64,000 nucleotides of DNA from Pseudomonas sp. SDI (GTDB taxonomy: Bacteria; Pseudomonadota; Gammaproteobacteria; Pseudomonadales; Pseudomonadaceae). The DNA lies in assembly GCF_003105155.1 (NCBI RefSeq), contig NZ_QETK01000010.1, positions 95,913 to 159,912 on the forward strand. Reading direction: 5' to 3'. The translations under genes and the position numbers were made by a program. The notes beneath the pieces were generated by a model. The model worked only from the letters and a program-made list of their open reading frames with translations. It made no database searches and was not told where the DNA came from. Shown piece after piece: positions 59,382 through 64,000 of this stretch (its first letter is position 1; every line of letters begins with the position of its first letter).

Positions 59382-62300
59382 TCAGGCGGGTTCGCTCACG
59401 GCCTCTGGCGCATCGCGCTTGGCCAGCAAGGTGTACACGCACGGCAGCACGAACAGGGTAAACAGCGTGCCCACCGACATCCCGGTCGCGATTACCGTGC
59501 CGATGTCGAAGCGGCTTACTGCGCCGGCGCCGCTGGCCAGGATCAGCGGCACCATGCCGAACACCATCGCTGCCGTGGTCATCAGCACTGGACGCAGGCG
59601 GATCGAGGCGGCTTCCTCTACCGCCTCGCGCGCCGACAGCCCCTTCTGCTCCCGCAGCTGGTTGGCAAACTCGACGATCAGGATGCCGTGCTTGCTGATC
59701 AGCCCGATCAGCGTCACCAGCCCCACCTGGGTATAGATGTTCATGCTCGACAGGCCGAGGAACAGCGGAATCAGCGCGCCGCAAATCGACAGGGGCACGG
59801 TGACCAGAATTACCAGCGGGTCGCGGAAGCTCTCGAACTGTGCCGCCAACACCAGGAAGATGATCGCCAGGGCCAGACCGAAGGTTACCCACAGCGCATT
59901 GCCTTCCTGCACGAACTGGCGCGCGGCACCGGAATAGTCGAAGGCGAAGCCGGCCGGAGCCTCCTCCTGGGCAATCGTGTGCACGGTGTCGATGGCCTCA
60001 CCCATGCTTACCAGCGGGAAGCCCTGGATGATCGCCGAGTTCAACTGCTGGAACTGGTTGAGCTGGCGTGGCCGCGCGCGGTCGCTGACGCTGATCAGGG
60101 TCGACAGCGGTAGCATCTGTCCTTGTTCGTTCTTGACGTAGTAGTTGTTCAGCCAGTCGGGGTTATCCCGGTAGGCCCGTTCGACCTGGGCGATCACCTT
60201 GTAGCTGCGGCCTTCGATGGTAAAACGGTTGATTTCTGCTTCGCCGAGCAGGGTGGCCAGGGTGCCGCCGAGGGCGTCCATCGACACGCCCATTTGCGCG
60301 GCCTTGGCCCGGTCGATGTTGACCACCACCTCGGGTTTGTCGAAGGCCAGGTCGATGTCGAGGAAGGCGAATTTGCCCGACGCCTCGGCGCGGGTCTTGA
60401 CCCGTTCGGCCACCTCCAGCAGCGACTCGTAGTCATTTGGCGTGTTGATCACGAAGGCGAACGGCAGGCCCTCGCCGGTGCCGGGCAACGAAGGTAGGTT
60501 GAAGCCGAAGATCTGCAGGCCGCTGATGCCGTTGAGCTTGGCCTGGACCTCGGGCAGCAGTTGCATCTGCGTGCGCTCGCGCTCGCTCCAGGGTTTGAGC
60601 AGGAAGCCGCCGATGCCCGATTGCACGCCGTTGAAACCGTTGATCTGGAACGACGAGTAGTACTCCGGGAAGGCCTTGAAGATCTTGGTGAACTCATCGG
60701 TGTAGGCATTCAGGTAGTCGAGGTTGGTCGGCTGAGGCGCGGTGGCGATCATGAAGATGATGCCCTGGTCCTCGTCTGGGGCCAGTTCCGATTTGCTGAA
60801 CATGAGGAACAGCGGAATCAGGCACAGCACGATCAGGGCGAACACGATCACCACCGGGCGGGTATTCAGGGTGCCGTGCAGGATCTTCTGATAGCGCTGC
60901 TTGAGCCGCTCGAACAGCAGGTCCAGGCGGTGCGCCAGGCCGCTGGGGTTCTGTTCGTGGCGCAGCAGCAGGGCGCACATCATGGGCGACAGGGTCAGAG
61001 CGACAATCCCGGAGATCACCACCGCGCCGGCCAGGGTCAGGGCGAACTCCTTGAACAGCGCCCCGGTAAGGCCTTCGAGGAAGCCGATCGGCGCGTATAC
61101 CGCGGCCAGGGTAATGGTCATCGACACCACCGGCATGGCGATTTCGCGGGCGCCCTCGATGGCCGCGTCGAACGGCGTCTTGCCCTCCTCGATATGCCGG
61201 TGGATGTTTTCCACCACGACGATGGCGTCGTCTACCACCAGGCCGATGGCCAGTACCATCGCCAGCAGGGTCAGCAGGTTCAGCGAATAGCCCATCAGTT
61301 GCATGAAGAACAGCACGCCGATCATCGACAGCGGAATGGTCACCACGGGAATCAATACCGAGCGCAGTGCGCCGAGGAACAGGAACACCACGACGATGAC
61401 GATCAGCACCGCCTCGACCAGGGTTTTCACCACCTCATCGATCGAGGCCTGAATGAACAGGGTGGCGTCGTAGGCAATCGAGGCCTTGAGGTTGGGCGGC
61501 AACTGGCTTTCCAGCTCAGGCATCAGCTTGCGGACTTCCTTGATCACGTCCAGCGGGTTGGCGCCCGGGGTGGCCTTGATGCCGATGTACACCGACGGCG
61601 TGCCATCGAAGGAACTGACCGTGTCGTAGTTCTCCGCGCCCATCTCGACCCGTGCCACATCGCCGAGCAGCACGCGGTTGTCGCCGCTGGTTTTCAGCGG
61701 GATGGCGGCGAAGGCCTCGGCCGACTTCAGCTCGGTGTTGGCGTTGATGCTGGTGACCACGTACTGGCCTTTGACTTCGCCGGCGGCCGAGAGGAAGTTG
61801 TAGCGGCGCACGGCGGCCGTTACATCGTTGGCGCTGAGGCCGTAGCCGGCGAGTTTCACCGGGTCGATCCACAGGCGCATGGCGAACAGCTGGTTGCCGA
61901 GAATCTCCGCTTCGGCCATGCCCGGCAAGGTCGCCAGCTTGGGTTGGATCACCCGCGACAGGTAGTCGGTGATCTGCGGGTTACTCAGTTCGCTGCTGTA
62001 GAAGCTGATGTACATCAGCGCGGAAGCGTCGGCGGCTTCCTTGCTCAGCACTGGGTCTTCGGCGTCCTGCGGCAGTTTGTTCTTGACCTCGTTGGCCTTG
62101 GCCAGCAGCTCGGTGAACAGCCGGTCGCTATCGGCGCCGATGCGCGCGTAGATCGAAATCACCGAGAAGTTCTGGCGGCTGACCGAGGTCATGTAGTCGA
62201 TGCCTTCGGCGCTTGCCAGGCTTTGCTGCATCGGCTGGGTAATGTAGCCCTGGATGGTTTCGGCGTTGGCCCCGGGGTAGGCGGTGGTCACCGTGATCAA

Positions 62301-62429
62301 GGCGTTTTCCATCTGCGGGTATTGGCGGATGGGCAGTTTGCTCCAGGCCTGAAAGCCGAGCAGTACGATCAGCAGGCTGACCACGCTGGCGAGCACCGGG
62401 CGGCGGATGAACGGGTCGGTAAAAGCCAT
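59382..62429 (-). CDS. mexW: RND multidrug efflux permease MexW
   Basis: 1015 residues, HAE1 family: twelve helices with two large periplasmic loops. The N-terminus MAFTDPFIRRPVLASVVSLL and the TM4 proton-relay pair GLVVDDAIVVVEN are clear, as are ELAPDEDQG and the FGLALAIIFLVLAAQFES helix (ends). Drives export of antibiotics across the envelope. Next to colRS as in PAO1, where mexVW lies beside colRS (from memory). No outer-membrane partner is encoded; MexVW is known to use OprM. Confidence 0.9.
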   Translation of the reverse strand: MAFTDPFIRRPVLASVVSLLIVLLGFQAWSKLPIRQYPQMENALITVTTAYPGANAETIQGYITQPMQQSLASAEGIDYMTSVSRQNFSVISIYARIGADSDRLFTELLAKANEVKNKLPQDAEDPVLSKEAADASALMYISFYSSELSNPQITDYLSRVIQPKLATLPGMAEAEILGNQLFAMRLWIDPVKLAGYGLSANDVTAAVRRYNFLSAAGEVKGQYVVTSINANTELKSAEAFAAIPLKTSGDNRVLLGDVARVEMGAENYDTVSSFDGTPSVYIGIKATPGANPLDVIKEVRKLMPELESQLPPNLKASIAYDATLFIQASIDEVVKTLVEAVLIVIVVVFLFLGALRSVLIPVVTIPLSMIGVLFFMQLMGYSLNLLTLLAMVLAIGLVVDDAIVVVENIHRHIEEGKTPFDAAIEGAREIAMPVVSMTITLAAVYAPIGFLEGLTGALFKEFALTLAGAVVISGIVALTLSPMMCALLLRHEQNPSGLAHRLDLLFERLKQRYQKILHGTLNTRPVVIVFALIVLCLIPLFLMFSKSELAPDEDQGIIFMIATAPQPTNLDYLNAYTDEFTKIFKAFPEYYSSFQINGFNGVQSGIGGFLLKPWSERERTQMQLLPEVQAKLNGISGLQIFGFNLPSLPGTGEGLPFAFVINTPNDYESLLEVAERVKTRAEASGKFAFLDIDLAFDKPEVVVNIDRAKAAQMGVSMDALGGTLATLLGEAEINRFTIEGRSYKVIAQVERAYRDNPDWLNNYYVKNEQGQMLPLSTLISVSDRARPRQLNQFQQLNSAIIQGFPLVSMGEAIDTVHTIAQEEAPAGFAFDYSGAARQFVQEGNALWVTFGLALAIIFLVLAAQFESFRDPLVILVTVPLSICGALIPLFLGLSSMNIYTQVGLVTLIGLISKHGILIVEFANQLREQKGLSAREAVEEAASIRLRPVLMTTAAMVFGMVPLILASGAGAVSRFDIGTVIATGMSVGTLFTLFVLPCVYTLLAKRDAPEAVSEPA

Positions 62430-62442
62430 GACGGTTCCTTGA

Positions 62443-63594
62443 TCAGTCGGCGCTTGGCTGGCTGTTCGGTTCGGCTTGCAGGGTCTTGTCCGGGCTGATG
62501 GTGATCGCCGCGCCCTGGGTGAGTTTCAACTGGCCGGCGGTGACCACCTGCTCGCCGGCTTTCAGGCCCTTGTGCACCACGACCAGGCCATCGCGGCGTT
62601 CGCCGGTTTCGACGAAGCGGCGTTCGGCGATCAGTTCGGCCTGGCCGTTGGTGGTTTTCGGTGGCTGACCGTCTTCGGCCTTTTTCGGCGTGGCGATGTA
62701 GACCGAGTTGCCGTAGAGGGTGTACGTGACGGCACTTTGCGGTACCACCACTTCATTGCGCGGGTTCGGCAGCAGCACCTGGACGTTGGCGAACATGCCG
62801 GGCAGCAGTTTGCGCTCGGGGTTGGCCAGGGTGGCGCGGATCAGTACGTTGCGGGTGGCCTCGTCGACCTTGGGGTTGATGGCGCTGAGGCTGGCGGTAA
62901 AGGTTTGTTCGGGGTAGGCGGCAACCGAGATCAGTGCCTGCTGGCCGAGACTGAGCTTGGGCAGAGCTTGCTCGGGCACCGAGAAGTCGGCGTAGAGGCT
63001 GCTGAGGTCTTGCAGGGTGGCGATCACCGCGCCGCTGGCGAGGTAGTCGCCAACGTCGACCTGGCGGATGCCGATGGTGCCGTCGAAGGGCGCGACGATG
63101 CTCTTTTTCGCTAGCGAGCCTTTCAGCTGGGCGACCACGGCCTTGCTGCGCAGGTACTGGGCGTTGAGGCGGTCGAATTCGCCTTTGGAAATAGCTTGGC
63201 TGCCGACCAGTTGGCTGCCGCGGTTGAAGTCGACCTGGGCCAGGCCAAGGTCGGCCAGGGCGGTGCCGAGCAGGGCGGTTTCGACATCGCTGTCGAGCTC
63301 CAGCAAGGGTTGGCCGCGTTTGACGGTTTGCCCGGATTCGAACTTCAGGGTTTTGACCGTGCCGGCGGTTTCCAGGCTCAGGTCGACGCCTTGCAGGGCC
63401 TTGAGGCTGCCGACAGCGGCGAGGCGGCTTTGCCAGCTGAGTTCGCGGGCCTGGGTGGCGGCGACACTGATGGCGGGTTTGGGGGCGGAGAATTGCTGGA
63501 CCTGCCGATAGATGGCGAAGGCCTTGTAGCCTCCCAGGATCAGCACGATCAGCAAGACAACACCTAACATGATCAGCATGCGGCGGCGCAGCAT
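62443..63594 (-). CDS. mexV: RND efflux membrane-fusion protein MexV
   Basis: 383 residues, 13 bases upstream of mexW. One N-terminal membrane helix (about 6-29, MLIMLGVVLLIVLILGGYKAF) in place of a lipobox. A lipoyl domain (GTVKTLKFESGQTVKRGQPLLELD by ends), alpha hairpin, and the barrel and proximal domains follow (PGMFANVQVLLP). Links the permease to the outer-membrane channel. Confidence 0.9.
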   Translation of the reverse strand: MLRRRMLIMLGVVLLIVLILGGYKAFAIYRQVQQFSAPKPAISVAATQARELSWQSRLAAVGSLKALQGVDLSLETAGTVKTLKFESGQTVKRGQPLLELDSDVETALLGTALADLGLAQVDFNRGSQLVGSQAISKGEFDRLNAQYLRSKAVVAQLKGSLAKKSIVAPFDGTIGIRQVDVGDYLASGAVIATLQDLSSLYADFSVPEQALPKLSLGQQALISVAAYPEQTFTASLSAINPKVDEATRNVLIRATLANPERKLLPGMFANVQVLLPNPRNEVVVPQSAVTYTLYGNSVYIATPKKAEDGQPPKTTNGQAELIAERRFVETGERRDGLVVVHKGLKAGEQVVTAGQLKLTQGAAITISPDKTLQAEPNSQPSAD

Positions 63595-63620
63595 ATTCCA
63601 GGTCCTTGGAAGCAGGGTTT

Positions 63621-63833
63621 TTATTCGATGGACACGAATACGGGCAGTCTTGCCCCTGTGCGTTGTTTGCCGATCTTACTCGTTAAGAGGGCTGGTGGAA
63701 TAGCCCGGCGCGGCGGTCGGATTTTGAACTCGAGTGAGCCAACCACTCCGTCTGGGGCCGGCCTTGCCGACGACGCTTTTGATTTTTTGGTCTTGGTCTT
63801 GGTCTTGGCTTTGGCCTTGGTGGACATATCCAT
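63621..63833 (-). CDS. doubtful small Lys/Thr-repeat ORF
   Basis: A 70-residue frame starting MDMSTKAKAKTKTKTKKSK. The basic repeat comes from a hexanucleotide array. The rest overlaps a REP-like GGCCGGCCTTGCC sequence. No ribosome-binding site stands out. It may be a small real protein or only an open frame. Confidence 0.3.
   Translation of the reverse strand: MDMSTKAKAKTKTKTKKSKASSARPAPDGVVGSLEFKIRPPRRAIPPALLTSKIGKQRTGARLPVFVSIE
63787..63822. repeat. six degenerate TTGGTC hexamers
   Basis: TTGGTC three times, then TTGGCT, TTGGCC and TTGGTG in direct succession. The unit length is a multiple of three, so copy changes would not shift a frame. Confidence 0.85.
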
Positions 63834-63834
63834 T

Positions 63835-64000
63835 GTGGATGGCGGCTCTGCCGGCCCCTTCCGCCCTTACGGCGGTCAACTTTTGACGGCGCAAAAGTTG
63901 GCAAAACGCCCCGGCCCTGCATACGGCCCCTGCGCTGCGCTCCGGGGTTCCCTCGCTCCGCACCTGCTCCGCGGGGACCGCGCTGATGGCCCATCCATGG
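63835..64000. repeat. probable dispersed intergenic repeat (right edge)
   Basis: GC-rich sequence with CAACTTTTGACGGCGCAAAAGTTGG (25 bases by ends), whose arms CAACTTTTG / CAAAAGTTG are inverted repeats. It continues through CGCTCCGGGGTTCCC to the window edge. I recall similar blocks in many copies in pseudomonad intergenic regions; copy number here cannot be checked. No gene is supported. Confidence 0.45.

Noticed and set aside
59373..62498. long plus-strand frames opposite mexW
   Set aside because: His/Arg/Gly-rich shadows of the permease; no motif and no promoter.

Overview
The window is a chromosomal segment of a Pseudomonas, most likely of the P. putida/P. fluorescens lineage. The evidence is the GC-rich coding style, the complete pseudomonad dcw cluster followed by secA-argJ, the rsmI-lpoA-yraN-SIS-BON block, groESL beside colRS, mexVW next to colRS, and the many REP-like GCCGGC / CTCCCACA repeats. 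No tools were run, so family names rest on motifs read directly and on remembered family features. Gene order comparisons with P. aeruginosa or E. coli are also from memory. || Layout: (1) 1-4740 is the tRNA-proximal end of an integrated, P4-like satellite or genomic island. It carries a tyrosine integrase, an unknown coiled-coil protein, AlpA, a small unknown protein, a Rha-type regulator, an Ash-like ORF and two further unknown ORFs, one cut by the window edge. All are on the minus strand and most are joined by ATGA overlaps. Inside the Ash-like ORF lies the architecture of a P4-type immunity RNA: a promoter, then a target block, a self-complementary core, and a second target block. The element abuts tRNA-Leu(CAA), its probable attachment site. 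(2) 5043-11125: queA-tgt-yajC-secD-secF (queuosine modification and Sec accessory proteins) and a glycine-zipper protein. (3) 11184-14944, minus strand: a YgdI/R-type lipoprotein, a BON lipoprotein, a GmhA/DiaA SIS protein, YraN and LpoA. (4) 15131-16437: rsmI and the RNase P RNA gene rnpB. (5) 16746-33505: the dcw cluster mraZ-rsmH-ftsL-ftsI-murE-murF-mraY-murD-ftsW-murG-murC-ddlB-ftsQ-ftsA-ftsZ. Nearly every junction overlaps, and one strong promoter carries three TGG boxes for MraZ. lpxC follows under its own hairpin-flanked promoter. (6) 34613-45355: dciA, secA, argJ, a GST, a Nudix/ThiE-like fusion, a PduO-type adenosyltransferase, a sensor kinase, panE and yajQ. (7) 45470-52253: mscS, an MdfA-like exporter, ampG, an alkyltransferase-like protein, a DUF481 protein, hugZ and fxsA. 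(8) 52567-59303: groESL behind a sigma32-type promoter, a PAP2 phosphatase, colRS, and the methyltransferase / InaA-kinase / small secreted protein operon with a ColR-type box. (9) 59382-64000: mexVW and a repeat-rich tail. || The chromosomal part is mostly envelope biology. Peptidoglycan precursor synthesis, septation, lipid A commitment (lpxC), Sec export, LPS-core modification under the metal sensor ColS, muropeptide uptake (AmpG) and drug efflux (MexVW, MdfA-like) sit together. The accessory part is the island at the left end. Its RNA-based immunity module is the most interesting structure in the window and is not explained by the protein annotation alone.
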